Shown: piece after piece, positions 56,222 to 64,000 of the stretch | Numbering within the stretch: the first letter of the stretch is position 1 | Layout: each line of letters opens with the position of its first letter | Origin: CBDDLD01 sp965250025 | GTDB taxonomy: Bacteria; Bacteroidota; Bacteroidia; Flavobacteriales; Flavobacteriaceae | DNA length: 64,000 bases | Direction: 5' to 3' | Assembly (NCBI GenBank): GCA_965250025.1 | Contig: OZ252283.1 | Location: 2,480,001 to 2,544,000, forward strand | The notes under the pieces: model-generated | Database searches by the model: none | Seen by the model: the letters and a program-made list of their open reading frames with translations, nothing else | What the model was told of the DNA's origin: nothing | Program-made: the position numbers and the translations under genes

Positions 56222-56258
56222 TTATTCGAAAAGTATTAAGATTTGTTCGAAAAGAATT
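56222..56258 (-). promoter_or_regulatory. AraC-type operator: two direct repeats 21 bp apart
   Basis: Plus-strand TTRTTCGAAAAGWATT occurs at 56222-56237 and 56243-56258, a start-to-start distance of 21 bp. AraC-family activators bind direct-repeat half-sites at this spacing. The nearer repeat starts where the -33 box would be for the promoter at 56193, and the farther one ends directly at the stop codon of the AraC gene itself. The regulator of this site is therefore very likely its immediate neighbour. Confidence 0.6.
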
Positions 56259-57113
56259 TTACTTGATCTGACTTGGTCTGTAACCAAACTTATTTGCAAA
56301 AGCATTAGAGAATGAACTCAAGCTATCGTAACCTACATGCCACGCTGCTTCCTGAACAGTAGCTAACTTTTGACTGATCATCTTATGAGCGGTATTCAAT
56401 CGCTCATTTTGCAGATACTTGAAAACAGGCACACCAAACACTTCTTTAAACTCTCTTTTAAGCTTAGTGGTATTCAAACCTATCTCTTGTGAAAGCTCTG
56501 TCAAGGATGGTGGATTGTCTAAATTGGCCGAAAGTATGTCTTTAACTTTATTAAGACGAGCTCTGTCTATAGTATTCAATTGCATGGATTGATGCATTGC
56601 CAATTGACCAAAAAAGTGAGATAATAGTGTTGTGATCTGACTCCTAAAAAACATCATTTTTGCTTTACCTTCATAAGTGATATTAAAAATACTATCAACA
56701 ATACGATGCATTTCTGGCGTCATGAAAAAGCTTGGACCTTCTACATAATGATCTTTAGGATTGACCAGTTGATGTAATAGATCATTAAATAACTCTCCTT
56801 CCTGAAATGGAAGCTTATGAAGATTTCGAGTGGCTGTAGCTATGACAATACATTCCAACGGGTTATCTTTAGATACTGTATGTATACAGTCGACCAGTTC
56901 ATCTGCAAAAAATGACAATGCCAATCCTTTGGTATAATTAAACCTACGGGAAGCTCCGGGATGTTTCATTTCCAGATCTACATTACCAGAGCCATAAAAT
57001 GCCACTGCTATTACCGGTTCATCAAAACGGCACGTATCTACTTCAACTTCTTTAGAACATGCTGTTTCTACAAGAATTGTAAAATCGTTGATATCGATGA
57101 TATCTCTGGTCAT
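56259..57113 (-). CDS. AraC family transcriptional regulator
   Basis: 284-aa regulator. The N-terminal ~180 residues are a ligand-sensing region without a recognised fold (DEPVIAVAFYGSGNVDLEMK ...; ALSFFADELVDCIHTVS). The C-terminal ~100 residues are a standard AraC double helix-turn-helix: LTELSQEIGLNTTKLKREFKEVFGVPVFKYLQ and VQEAAWHVGYDSLSSFSNAFANKFGYRPSQIK. I start at the ATG at 57113 rather than 57131 because the shorter form starts next to the first structured stretch; either is possible. It lies 90 bases upstream of the operon it probably activates. Confidence 0.88.
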   Translation of the reverse strand: MTRDIIDINDFTILVETACSKEVEVDTCRFDEPVIAVAFYGSGNVDLEMKHPGASRRFNYTKGLALSFFADELVDCIHTVSKDNPLECIVIATATRNLHKLPFQEGELFNDLLHQLVNPKDHYVEGPSFFMTPEMHRIVDSIFNITYEGKAKMMFFRSQITTLLSHFFGQLAMHQSMQLNTIDRARLNKVKDILSANLDNPPSLTELSQEIGLNTTKLKREFKEVFGVPVFKYLQNERLNTAHKMISQKLATVQEAAWHVGYDSLSSFSNAFANKFGYRPSQIK

Positions 57114-57176
57114 ATCGCTAAAAATTATCAATAAACATTAAAGCTACAAAATTTCTCGCACCTCATTAATTAAGTT

Positions 57177-57204
57177 GACCTCCTTATTTCTTAATAAGAA
57201 GGTC
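57177..57204. repeat. Inverted repeat in the intergenic region before the AraC gene
   Basis: Arms GACCTCCTTATT (57177-57188) and AATAAGAAGGTC (57193-57204) pair over 12 positions with one mismatch, loop four. No T-run follows on either strand, so it is less likely a terminator than an operator or RNA fold. It lies about 65 bases upstream of the AraC start. Confidence 0.4.
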
Positions 57205-57357
57205 ACAATTAATTACTATTAGTTCTTGATCTCATATCTCTCACTAATAAACTATAATCTATGGTATGTATTACCAGTTATCATCACAACTAATGTTGAT
57301 TACTTCACCTTATACTAATTAGTCGCTATGACTTAGGCACTAAAGATTGTGGTTGTA

Positions 57358-57399
57358 AGGCTGTCAACTATTATTTACCGCCTTGTATATTGACAGCCT
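57358..57399. repeat. Inverted repeat downstream of the DUF4249 gene
   Basis: Perfect 10-base arms AGGCTGTCAA (57358-57367) and TTGACAGCCT (57390-57399) around a 22-base loop, 22 bases past the stop of the gene ending at 57422. No T tail follows on the minus strand. It may stabilise the 3' end of that transcript. Apart from this and the repeat at 57177 I see nothing in the 57132-57421 gap. Confidence 0.45.
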
Positions 57400-57421
57400 C
57401 CAACACTTTTCTTTAGTAGCT

Positions 57422-58249
57422 TTAATTAATGGTATAGGTTGTTTTAACCACTTCGCTTAATCTAAAATAGCCCAATACCTCCTCATTCAGATTGTCAGGG
57501 TTGATACAATTTCCCTTTAACTGTACGGGTGTTGTTTGAAAAGGCCCATCGTTTCCAGAAGATTGATCGATTAGTATACTTATGTAGTTATAGTAACTCT
57601 CAGAAATCCCGTAAATGCTTATATCTACTGTTGCTCCGGCGACCAATTCTTCGTTATCAAATTCTATAAAATTCTCATTACCATCAGTAAACTCATCACT
57701 TAGAGCTTCTAATGTTAGGAGTGGATTTACTGACGAATTGAATTCTCCTAAATAGTAGTTATTACTATTAACAGGATCATCAAAAAAGACTTTTAGTTGA
57801 ATTTCCTCCTCATCGTCATCGCCTTCAAGTGTTTGTTCTACATTATTAATATCAGTGACCGACATCAGTGTTTCGGTTGCTGTATAAGTTTGTCCGTTAT
57901 AAAAAATCTCTAAGGTATAAGATTGATCTATTTCCGGCTCAAAATCTGTGGTTATATAATCGCCATTATTTTGGTCTTCAAAAGTAAATTGCATGCCATC
58001 ATTGTCTTTAGTAACCATTACCATAGCTCCTGTAACAGGTACCTCCGGATTACTATCGAAAAATGCTGTAGATTGACTTAACTTAATGGTCTGTGTTTGC
58101 CCCGAAGTTCCTTTTTCCCAATTAATGGAAGCCTCTACCACCAATCTTGAACCGCCATTCGGGACATCCACATCCACCGCGTCTGTACACGAATTTAAAA
58201 AACCAATCAATATTAAAACTAAGGCTATGTGTTTATATGTTCTGTTCAT
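57422..58249 (-). CDS. DUF4249 lipoprotein
   Basis: 275-aa exported lipoprotein: signal peptide MNRTYKHIALVLILIGFLNSC with the lipidated cysteine at residue 21, then the DUF4249 pattern (RLVVEASINWE; QTIKLSQSTAFFDSNPEVPV; TGAMVMVTKDNDG; YTLEIFYNGQTYTATETL; KVFFDDPVNSNNYYLGEF). DUF4249 proteins are encoded next to TonB-dependent receptors and are thought to work as surface partners, in the manner of SusD, although the substrate is unknown. The start lies four bases after the stop of the receptor gene, so the two are co-translated. Confidence 0.85.
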   Translation of the reverse strand: MNRTYKHIALVLILIGFLNSCTDAVDVDVPNGGSRLVVEASINWEKGTSGQTQTIKLSQSTAFFDSNPEVPVTGAMVMVTKDNDGMQFTFEDQNNGDYITTDFEPEIDQSYTLEIFYNGQTYTATETLMSVTDINNVEQTLEGDDDEEEIQLKVFFDDPVNSNNYYLGEFNSSVNPLLTLEALSDEFTDGNENFIEFDNEELVAGATVDISIYGISESYYNYISILIDQSSGNDGPFQTTPVQLKGNCINPDNLNEEVLGYFRLSEVVKTTYTIN

Positions 58250-58253
58250 TGTT

Positions 58254-60623
58254 TTAAAATTTAAAGTTGTATGATACTGAAGGGATAATTCCAAAAATAG
58301 CTGTACGCGTAGCTTCGTTCACCCCAGTATCAGTGTTCTGTCCAAATGTAATGGATGCTGCATTCCTACGATTGTATGCATTATAAATACTAAAGACCCA
58401 TTCGGACTGCCATTTTCTGTTCTTATTCTTTCTCGGAATAAGTGTTGCAGAAAGGTCCAGTCGGTGGTATGAAGGCAGTCTGTCTGCATTTCTTTCAGCA
58501 TAGGTTGCTACTGATAGTCCATTGTACTGAAACTGTCCGTCAGGATAGGTTACTGGTCGGCCGGTTTGAAAAGCAAAGTTTGCTCCAAAACGCCATTTAT
58601 CATTCAGTTTATAACTTCCTGTGAAGGATAGATCGTGTGTTCTGTCAAAAGGCGTATTGTACCAGTTACCATTATTTATCCCCAAACCTCCTGCAGCTCC
58701 TCCAGGAGTCCGTTGTTCGGATTTTGAAAGCGTATAGGCTAGCCAGCCTGTGAACTTACCTTTGTTTTTACGAAGTAGTAATTCTAATCCATAGGCTCTG
58801 GATTCGCCAATCAGGATTTCTGTTTCTATGGTGTTTTGAGCTATAAGATCTGCGCCATCAATATAATCTACACGATTATCTATAGTCTTATAGTAAACTT
58901 CTGCTTCTATTGAAAACTTATTGTCGTTAAAGTTCCTAAAGTATCCAATTGCAAACTGATCGGCTATTTGCGGTTTTAGAAATTTCCCGCTTGGTGCCCA
59001 AACATCTAATGGTGTCGCTGAAGTGGTGTTAGAAATTAAGTGCAGATATTGGGCCATACGATTGTAACTTGTCTTAATCGATGATTTTTCATTGAGTTGG
59101 TATGACAGTGCAAATCGCGGCTCAAGATTTCCAAAACGCTCTATACTCTTTCCGCTGCCATATTCGGTTTGGCTAATAGGGTTTGCACGTTCATAGATGT
59201 CCAATTGCGAATTGTAAACCACTGGTAAATTGTCGGCGTAGTTATTCAGGGTTTGTTTCCCCAACCTATTAAAATAACTATAACGCAACCCGTACTGTGC
59301 TGTAAGTTTATCTGATATTTTATGTTCTAAACTGGCATAAACTCCAGCTTCAAAAGCAAATTTATCATCTAATTTCAAGGGGTTTATTCCTGAACTTTCA
59401 TTAAGTGGATTTAGTTGTCCGGGATTGAAATTGTAGTATATACCACTGACGCCAAAATCGAGCTTCAGTTTATCACTCATATAATACCCCAAGTCGTATT
59501 TAAGGTTATAATTGTCAATGTCTGATTTCCAATCGATACCTTCAGAATTGATCTCCAGGTTGTAATTATATCGGCTATAAATCAAGGACAGATTAGAGAA
59601 TAGCTTATCATTGAAAATATGATTCCAACGCAAGTTTCCTGAGAGATTTCCGTAAGAATTGGTAAAGAAATTAGATAGCTTAAAACTATCATTTCCTAAA
59701 TAACTCGAAAGATAGAGTCTGTTTTTATCATCAAGCTGATAATTGGTTTTTAGGTTCAGATCATAAAACCCTGCACGGTTATTGTTTCCTGCCAAAGCCA
59801 GAAAAATATTAGCATAAGATGCTCGACCGGCGAGGAGAAATGACCCTTTATCTTTGAAGGCCGGCCCTTCCAGTGCAAGCCTGCTTGAAATGGCACCTAT
59901 ACCTCCTGAAATTTTAAACTTTTTACTATTACCATCTTTTTGACGAATGTCTAATACTGAAGAGGCGCGTCCACCATAACGTGCAGGAATGCCTCCTTTA
60001 TAAAGTTTTATATCTTTTATGGCATCGACATTAAATACAGAAAAGAACCCGAATAAATGTGACGCATTATAGATAATAGCTTCATCCAATAGCACCAGAT
60101 TTTGGTCTTCGGCACCACCACGGACATTAAATCCTGAGGCGCCTTCCCCTGCATTGGTAACTCCGGGTAGTAATTGTATGGATTTAATCACATCAACCTC
60201 ACCCATTACCGCAGGCATTTGCTTGATTGTCTGACTCGATAATTTTGCCACACTCATTTGTGGTGTACGTAGATTTACTTTTTTAGATTCTTCAGCAGTA
60301 ATAATAATTTCTTCTAACTGTCCAACATCTTCAATAAGTTCTGTATTGAACTTGATGTTCTTATCAAGTACAATTTCTTTTTCAACAGAGGCATATCCCA
60401 GATAGGAAATTACCAGCGTATAATCTCCTTTTGGTGCCGTTAGTGAATAGAAGCCATATTCATTAGTTGTGGCTCCAATAGCTGTGCCTTTTAGTAGGAT
60501 AGTTGCTCCTAAAAGGGTTTCTCCATTGGCTTGGTCTTTTAGTGTTCCGCTTATGGTATACTTCTCTTGTGCAAAGCCCAAATAAGACCATATTAAGACT
60601 ATAAAAATCAGTGTTTTACTCAT
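58254..60623 (-). CDS. TonB-dependent receptor
   Basis: 789-aa outer-membrane receptor. Signal peptide (TLIFIVLIWSYLGFAQ), a carboxypeptidase-regulatory-like domain (YTISGTLKDQANGETLLGAT ... YGFYSLTAPKGDYTLVISYLGY), a plug domain (VAKLSSQTIKQMPAVMGEVDVIKSIQLLPGV ... SGFNVRGGAEDQNLVLLDEA) and a full beta-barrel ending in aromatic strands (IFGIIPSVSYNFKF). It presumably imports an oligomeric nutrient with the DUF4249 partner. I use the ATG at 60623 because the signal peptide follows directly. A TATATTTG -7 element and an 8-bp inverted repeat lie in the short upstream region. Confidence 0.9.
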   Translation of the reverse strand: MSKTLIFIVLIWSYLGFAQEKYTISGTLKDQANGETLLGATILLKGTAIGATTNEYGFYSLTAPKGDYTLVISYLGYASVEKEIVLDKNIKFNTELIEDVGQLEEIIITAEESKKVNLRTPQMSVAKLSSQTIKQMPAVMGEVDVIKSIQLLPGVTNAGEGASGFNVRGGAEDQNLVLLDEAIIYNASHLFGFFSVFNVDAIKDIKLYKGGIPARYGGRASSVLDIRQKDGNSKKFKISGGIGAISSRLALEGPAFKDKGSFLLAGRASYANIFLALAGNNNRAGFYDLNLKTNYQLDDKNRLYLSSYLGNDSFKLSNFFTNSYGNLSGNLRWNHIFNDKLFSNLSLIYSRYNYNLEINSEGIDWKSDIDNYNLKYDLGYYMSDKLKLDFGVSGIYYNFNPGQLNPLNESSGINPLKLDDKFAFEAGVYASLEHKISDKLTAQYGLRYSYFNRLGKQTLNNYADNLPVVYNSQLDIYERANPISQTEYGSGKSIERFGNLEPRFALSYQLNEKSSIKTSYNRMAQYLHLISNTTSATPLDVWAPSGKFLKPQIADQFAIGYFRNFNDNKFSIEAEVYYKTIDNRVDYIDGADLIAQNTIETEILIGESRAYGLELLLRKNKGKFTGWLAYTLSKSEQRTPGGAAGGLGINNGNWYNTPFDRTHDLSFTGSYKLNDKWRFGANFAFQTGRPVTYPDGQFQYNGLSVATYAERNADRLPSYHRLDLSATLIPRKNKNRKWQSEWVFSIYNAYNRRNAASITFGQNTDTGVNEATRTAIFGIIPSVSYNFKF

Positions 60624-60626
60624 AAA

Positions 60627-60663
60627 ATTTGGCGTTGTTTTTTGATTAGATTCGCCAAATATA
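60627..60663 (-). promoter_or_regulatory. TonB receptor promoter with overlapping inverted repeat
   Basis: Minus-strand TATATTTG at 60656-60663 matches TAnnTTTG. The inverted repeat ATTTGGCG (60627-60634) / CGCCAAAT (60653-60660) has its right arm inside the -7 element and its left arm beside the start codon, so a bound dimer would block the promoter. Confidence 0.5.
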
Positions 60664-60785
60664 ACGGCACAAATGGTTACCAAGTGTGCACTTTTACTGG
60701 GGTTGGTGCAGAATGTCTTTTTTAGGTGCGAAACGTTTTCTATTTAACGTTTTGTTGAGATAAGACCACATTTCGGAATATCTTT

Positions 60786-61694
60786 TCAGTATTTTGAAAG
60801 CTGTGACTTTATGTCTTTAAGATACGTTTTGGACACCGGAATTTTTAGCGTCGTATTTTCATCCAATATCAAGTTTGGTTTTTGATCAATCGTTTTTAAT
60901 GCTAAAACATTAGATAAATTTATGGCATACGAACGATGACACTTAAGAATGGTGGGGATATCCTGAAGCTCTTGTAAAACTCTTGAAAATCTGGCACGAA
61001 TACTCTGTTCTACCAACTGTTTGTTACGTTTGTATTTTATGGACACATACTGATTCCTGGATTCTATGGCATATAAATTATTCAATGGCACTGTTAATTT
61101 ACAATCTCCTTTTTCATCAAAAATTTTAATAAGATCCTCATTACCCGATACTATTTTATAATGTGTAGTGATGACATCTAAATCGGTTTTGAGTTGCTGT
61201 TTATCGTTATGTAATTGTTTTAGATACACATACATAAAACTTCCCATTACAGGATACAGAAGAACGATAGTAGCATAGAAATAAGTTCTTATGATGTCTA
61301 TAACTACTTCTTCCATAAAATTATTGAGCGTAATGATATCTTCTTCAAGCCAGGTATATTCTACAATAGCATTCAATGCAACTATTAAACCGACATCTAT
61401 TAAAAACCACTTTAAAAAATATGCCAGATTGTTCTTAGTATTAGGGTAACGTTTACGCAGTACAAACTGACTTATCCATAGCACAAAAAATACCATAATA
61501 CTTAATAAGCCTACAAAAAATAAAAACTCGGCAATTGTATGTTCTCCAAGTTCTAAAGCGATACCTAAACCAAAAGGTTTATATATTAATAAGAACAGCA
61601 TAAAAAACAGACTACAGCTTAATATGTATATCCATTTTTCTTTTGCATTTTGAAAATGGTGAAAAGGAAGTTGTAAAAATTGATTGAATTTCAT
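60786..61694 (-). CDS. Membrane LytTR DNA-binding regulator
   Basis: 302-aa one-component regulator. Four transmembrane helices occupy about residues 20-165 (IYILSCSLFFMLFLLIYKPF; FLFFVGLLSIMVFFVLWISQF; FLIDVGLIVALNAIVEY; YFYATIVLLYPVMGSFMYVYL), followed by a short coiled segment and a LytTR domain (LYAIESRNQYVSIKYKRNKQ ... ILKCHRSYAINLSNVLALK). There is no receiver or kinase domain, so it probably senses through the membrane part and binds DNA directly from the membrane. Its target may be the neighbouring receptor operon. A 20-bp perfect palindrome precedes its start codon. Confidence 0.85.
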   Translation of the reverse strand: MKFNQFLQLPFHHFQNAKEKWIYILSCSLFFMLFLLIYKPFGLGIALELGEHTIAEFLFFVGLLSIMVFFVLWISQFVLRKRYPNTKNNLAYFLKWFLIDVGLIVALNAIVEYTWLEEDIITLNNFMEEVVIDIIRTYFYATIVLLYPVMGSFMYVYLKQLHNDKQQLKTDLDVITTHYKIVSGNEDLIKIFDEKGDCKLTVPLNNLYAIESRNQYVSIKYKRNKQLVEQSIRARFSRVLQELQDIPTILKCHRSYAINLSNVLALKTIDQKPNLILDENTTLKIPVSKTYLKDIKSQLSKY

Positions 61695-61702
61695 GGTTGT
61701 TG

Positions 61703-61722
61703 AGTTTGTTATATAACAAACT
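61703..61722 (-). promoter_or_regulatory. 20-bp perfect palindrome before the LytTR gene
   Basis: AGTTTGTTAT/ATAACAAACT with no loop, eight bases upstream of the ATG at 61694. A loopless palindrome of this length next to a start codon suggests a dimeric repressor site, possibly autoregulation. LytTR proteins usually prefer direct repeats, so another regulator is possible. Confidence 0.45.
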
Positions 61723-61844
61723 TCAATTCATTGGTTTTAGTATTTATAATACCAAACAAAATATTCTATATCTGGCTAACAAAACCAAGGTGAGTTCTGT
61801 TTCCTTACTGATTACAAGACTCAGAAAATAATACGCTGGAACAG

Positions 61845-62516
61845 TTATTGAAGATTTAAAGACTGGACAATAATTTCTGCCGCAAATCTACTGCCTTCTG
61901 GAGAAGGGTGAAATCCATCAGTACCATAATATGAGAAATCCTCTGTTTGGTCAAAATGTTCCTTCCAACGTCTCCCCACAGGGCATAATATGGCATTATT
62001 AGCTTGGGCTGCTGCTGTATAATTGGCAATTACATTATCAAATGTATAGTAATAGGGTAATGCAGGCCACACCATATAATACGCTAATCTTGCATTATTC
62101 TCCTGACATAGATTTGCATAATCTGCACCACTATTTATGAGCATATCTAAACCAGGTGGTTGCGATGATGGTCCTTGTTGAATAACAACATAATCATATA
62201 TTCCAGAGCTAATTAATGTTTGAACTTCGCCATCTTCCCAATGATCAACAATGGCATAATTACTACTGGCGAGCATTCGTGTATTTATAATAACACCTCT
62301 GGAAGCTGCTTCTTGTTTTACTAATTCGGGTAAGTTATTATAATAGGTAAGGCTATTACCAACAAAAAGAATATTATAACTTGCATAAGGATCAAAGGTG
62401 TCGTCCGGTTGTTCCGTATCATTAGCTTGAATTCTGTATACAGAAGAATTATCCGAAGCACATGACATGCATATTGAAATAATAAATACACCAAAAATTA
62501 AACCTATACGCCTCAT
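61845..62516 (-). CDS. SGNH/GDSL-family hydrolase lipoprotein
   Basis: 223-aa lipoprotein: signal peptide ending ISICMSC (lipid cysteine at about 19), then an SGNH hydrolase fold with the nucleophile serine in LFVGNSLTYYNNLPEL, a central YDYVVIQQGPSSQPPG strand-loop and the Asp-His pair in DGFHPSPEGSRFAAE near the C-terminus. It is probably an esterase or carbohydrate deacetylase at the cell surface. The substrate cannot be inferred. It has no close operon partner: 150 bases separate it from the LytTR gene and the next gene is divergent. Confidence 0.85.
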   Translation of the reverse strand: MRRIGLIFGVFIISICMSCASDNSSVYRIQANDTEQPDDTFDPYASYNILFVGNSLTYYNNLPELVKQEAASRGVIINTRMLASSNYAIVDHWEDGEVQTLISSGIYDYVVIQQGPSSQPPGLDMLINSGADYANLCQENNARLAYYMVWPALPYYYTFDNVIANYTAAAQANNAILCPVGRRWKEHFDQTEDFSYYGTDGFHPSPEGSRFAAEIIVQSLNLQ

Positions 62517-62700
62517 TATAAATATATTATAGATTGATAATTGTAACTAATATAAGGTATATTTTGTATTATTCAGATTCTAATCTGTTAATTCTATTCA
62601 TGGTATATTCTAAAACTGTTCTTTCTTTTTAAAAATAAGATTACAAACTTAGAATGCCTATTGCTTGCACTAGCTCGCTACGTTCATGCCAGTCTGGTGT

Positions 62701-62721
62701 ATACTTACAAAATGTAAGTAT
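62701..62721. repeat. Short hairpin in the gap before the first small lipoprotein gene
   Basis: ATACTTACA/TGTAAGTAT, nine perfect pairs around a 3-base loop. Together with a slightly GC-richer stretch at 62656-62700 it is the only structure I see in the 62517-62812 gap. No T-run follows. Confidence 0.4.
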
Positions 62722-62812
62722 TAACCTCCATAATTACTCATAGTCAATACTATTTTAAACAATTGACGCAACCAACTCACCATCCCAACATCTATCATTA
62801 AATAAACGGCTA

Positions 62813-63385
62813 ATGAAAAAAATAATTCGATTTAAGCTTCATATTCTTCTTTTAGTTTTCATAACATCCTGTGAGTACCACTGTGACGGCTTTTTAGAAG
62901 AATATGACAAATACGTTACTTTCGAATTAAATGATACTATAAGTTATTCTAATGGTATAGATACATTAAATTTTACAGTGATAGACTATTTTAGGAATGA
63001 ACCAAGTTCATTTACTGGACTTGCAATGGATGTAGATTGTAATTATGAAAAGTATTATCAAACTGATATTCAAAATGGATATTTCATAAGAGAACATTTT
63101 AATAATTTTTTCAGTCGTAATGATGACATTGAAGTTTCATTTACTGAAAATGATACGTTCGGATTAAACACATATAACGTATCAAGTGAAAATTACGATT
63201 ACTCAACTGTTGAATTCTATCAAAATTTGAGTATAAATGGTTCTGAATACAACGACGTTTACTATTTGTTAAAAGATACAATTAATGATAATCCCAAGAT
63301 TGGATACATTATCAAAGCAAATCCTGGTGGTATTATCGAGTTTTATGATTTTGAAACTAAAGAGAAATGGAATTTAATAGAATAG
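62813..63385 (+). CDS. Small lipoprotein of unknown function
   Basis: 190-aa predicted lipoprotein: signal peptide MKKIIRFKLHILLLVFITSC with cysteine at residue 20, then an acidic, asparagine-rich body with no recognised domain (TFELNDTISYSNGIDTLNFT ... PKIGYIIKANPGGIIEFYDF). Three bases after its stop an attC-like imperfect palindrome begins. It looks like accessory material: unrelated to its neighbours, short, and more AT-rich in its third codon positions than the core genes. Confidence 0.65.
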   Translation: MKKIIRFKLHILLLVFITSCEYHCDGFLEEYDKYVTFELNDTISYSNGIDTLNFTVIDYFRNEPSSFTGLAMDVDCNYEKYYQTDIQNGYFIREHFNNFFSRNDDIEVSFTENDTFGLNTYNVSSENYDYSTVEFYQNLSINGSEYNDVYYLLKDTINDNPKIGYIIKANPGGIIEFYDFETKEKWNLIE

Positions 63386-63387
63386 CT

Positions 63388-63473
63388 GTTTACAACAATG
63401 TATAGTCGCAAATACCAAACCGAAAATAATTCCTAATTTAGTCCTTAACTGATGGTTATACCAAACGTTAAAC
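63388..63473 (+). other. attC-like imperfect inverted repeat between two small lipoprotein genes
   Basis: The left end GTTTACAACAATGTATA (63388-63404) pairs with interruptions to GGTTATACC (63454-63462) and CGTTAAACC (63466-63474) at the right end. The right end holds GTTAAAC (63467-63473), which fits the integron core site GTTRRRY. The element begins three bases after one stop codon and ends 27 bases before the next ATG, as recombination sites do in gene cassettes. The left core fits less well, and no integrase is in the window. Confidence 0.35.
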
Positions 63474-63500
63474 CATTACCAAACTCATCTTAAATATTTA

Positions 63501-64000
63501 ATGAAAGTTTCTTTTGAGATATTAGTTTTAACAATGGCACTAACACTATTTAGTTGTAAGAAAGAAATTGTTATTAAAGAAAATCAAAAAGTTTCAAAAT
63601 TTGATTTAGAGAATGAAGTAGGTTTTATAAGATTTAAGTTTTTAAACAACTCTTTTGCAGGATATTCTGAGTTAAGTAAGTACAAAAAAATAGAATCTGG
63701 AAAATATGCCAAATTTATTGATGGAGAAACAAGTCAATACAAAATTGGACTATGGAAAAAATATTATGAGAATGGACAACTAAAGGAAGAAGGAAAATAT
63801 TTAATCGGAAGGTATGTACAATGTTGCTTTTCTGGTCCTTGCTTGAGTTATTATAATTACAAAGTTGATAAATGGAAATACTATTACGAAAATGGAAGTT
63901 TAGAGTTAGAAGGAAATTATTCAATAAAAAAATTATGGATTGACACGAATTGTGGTGGAGATTATATCAAATACGGAATTCTTGATTCCAACACTAAATT
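63501..64000 (+). CDS. Lipoprotein with MORN-type repeats, partial (runs off the right edge)
   Basis: The frame is open from the ATG at 63501 to the end of the window (166 codons seen). Signal peptide MKVSFEILVLTMALTLFSC with a lipobox cysteine at residue 19, then a linker and at least two MORN-2/YwqK-like repeats (GLWKKYYENGQLKEEGKYLI; KWKYYYENGSLELEGNYSI). Proteins of this type are common accessory lipoproteins in Bacteroidota and are often labelled YwqK-family antitoxins, a label with little experimental basis. The C-terminus is beyond the window. Confidence 0.7.
   Translation, partial: MKVSFEILVLTMALTLFSCKKEIVIKENQKVSKFDLENEVGFIRFKFLNNSFAGYSELSKYKKIESGKYAKFIDGETSQYKIGLWKKYYENGQLKEEGKYLIGRYVQCCFSGPCLSYYNYKVDKWKYYYENGSLELEGNYSIKKLWIDTNCGGDYIKYGILDSNTK

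Noticed and set aside
63715..63924. Minus-strand 69-codon ORF
   Set aside because: It is antisense to the open MORN-repeat lipoprotein frame, which has a signal peptide and family repeats.

Overview
The window reads as chromosome of a member of the Flavobacteriaceae (phylum Bacteroidota). The sequence is AT-rich. Several proteins carry type IX secretion system (T9SS) sorting domains of both type A and type B. There is a PorP/SprF-family protein beside a SprB-type repeat adhesin, a TonB-dependent receptor paired with a DUF4249 lipoprotein, and promoters of the Bacteroidota form (TAnnTTTG) instead of sigma70-type -10/-35 boxes. I found no rRNA, tRNA, CRISPR array, prophage or intact insertion sequence.

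Layout. 0.1-3.3 kb: M23 peptidase, MerR regulator, LemA and two TPM-domain proteins in one run. 3.4-8.8 kb: an outer-membrane beta-barrel protein with two operator-like palindromes upstream, and a lectin-domain T9SS type B protein. 8.8-11.6 kb: the ribosome-assembly GTPases Der and Era around a small membrane protein. 11.7-14.7 kb: a lipoprotein, a transglutaminase-like protein and a small secreted protein. 14.8-19.3 kb: ECF sigma factor, membrane anti-sigma/TPR protein and a TPR-CHAT caspase-like protein. 19.4-26.3 kb: two large T9SS type A adhesins. 26.4-28.8 kb: an RNA methyltransferase and an alpha/beta-hydrolase-ankyrin fusion. 29-54 kb: the most unusual part, described below. 54.4-57.1 kb: NmrA-like reductase, DUF1772 and DUF5367-like membrane proteins and an AraC regulator with a likely operator. 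57.4-61.7 kb: DUF4249/TonB receptor pair and a membrane LytTR regulator. 61.8-64 kb: SGNH hydrolase and two small lipoproteins separated by an attC-like palindrome.

The 29-54 kb region centres on a giant adhesin gene (about 3,470 aa if intact) with 29 tandem 237-bp SprB-like repeats. One repeat is damaged so that the frame shifts and the C-terminal sorting domain is disconnected. Downstream in the same direction lie a PorP/SprF partner, an OmpA/WD40 protein, a degenerate receiver-like protein and a LytTR response regulator. Facing them are two tandem propeller-type LytS-like sensor kinases. A third paralogous kinase sits 15 kb upstream. Beside it is a dead tail of the same response regulator and an intact 49-aa membrane peptide gene, whose decayed second copy lies just before the adhesin. 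The simplest reading is that a whole peptide-adhesin-regulator-kinase module was duplicated and one copy collapsed by deletion between short repeats.

Limits: families are assigned from motifs read by eye. Promoters, operators, the small RNA and the attC-like site are inferences from sequence pattern only.
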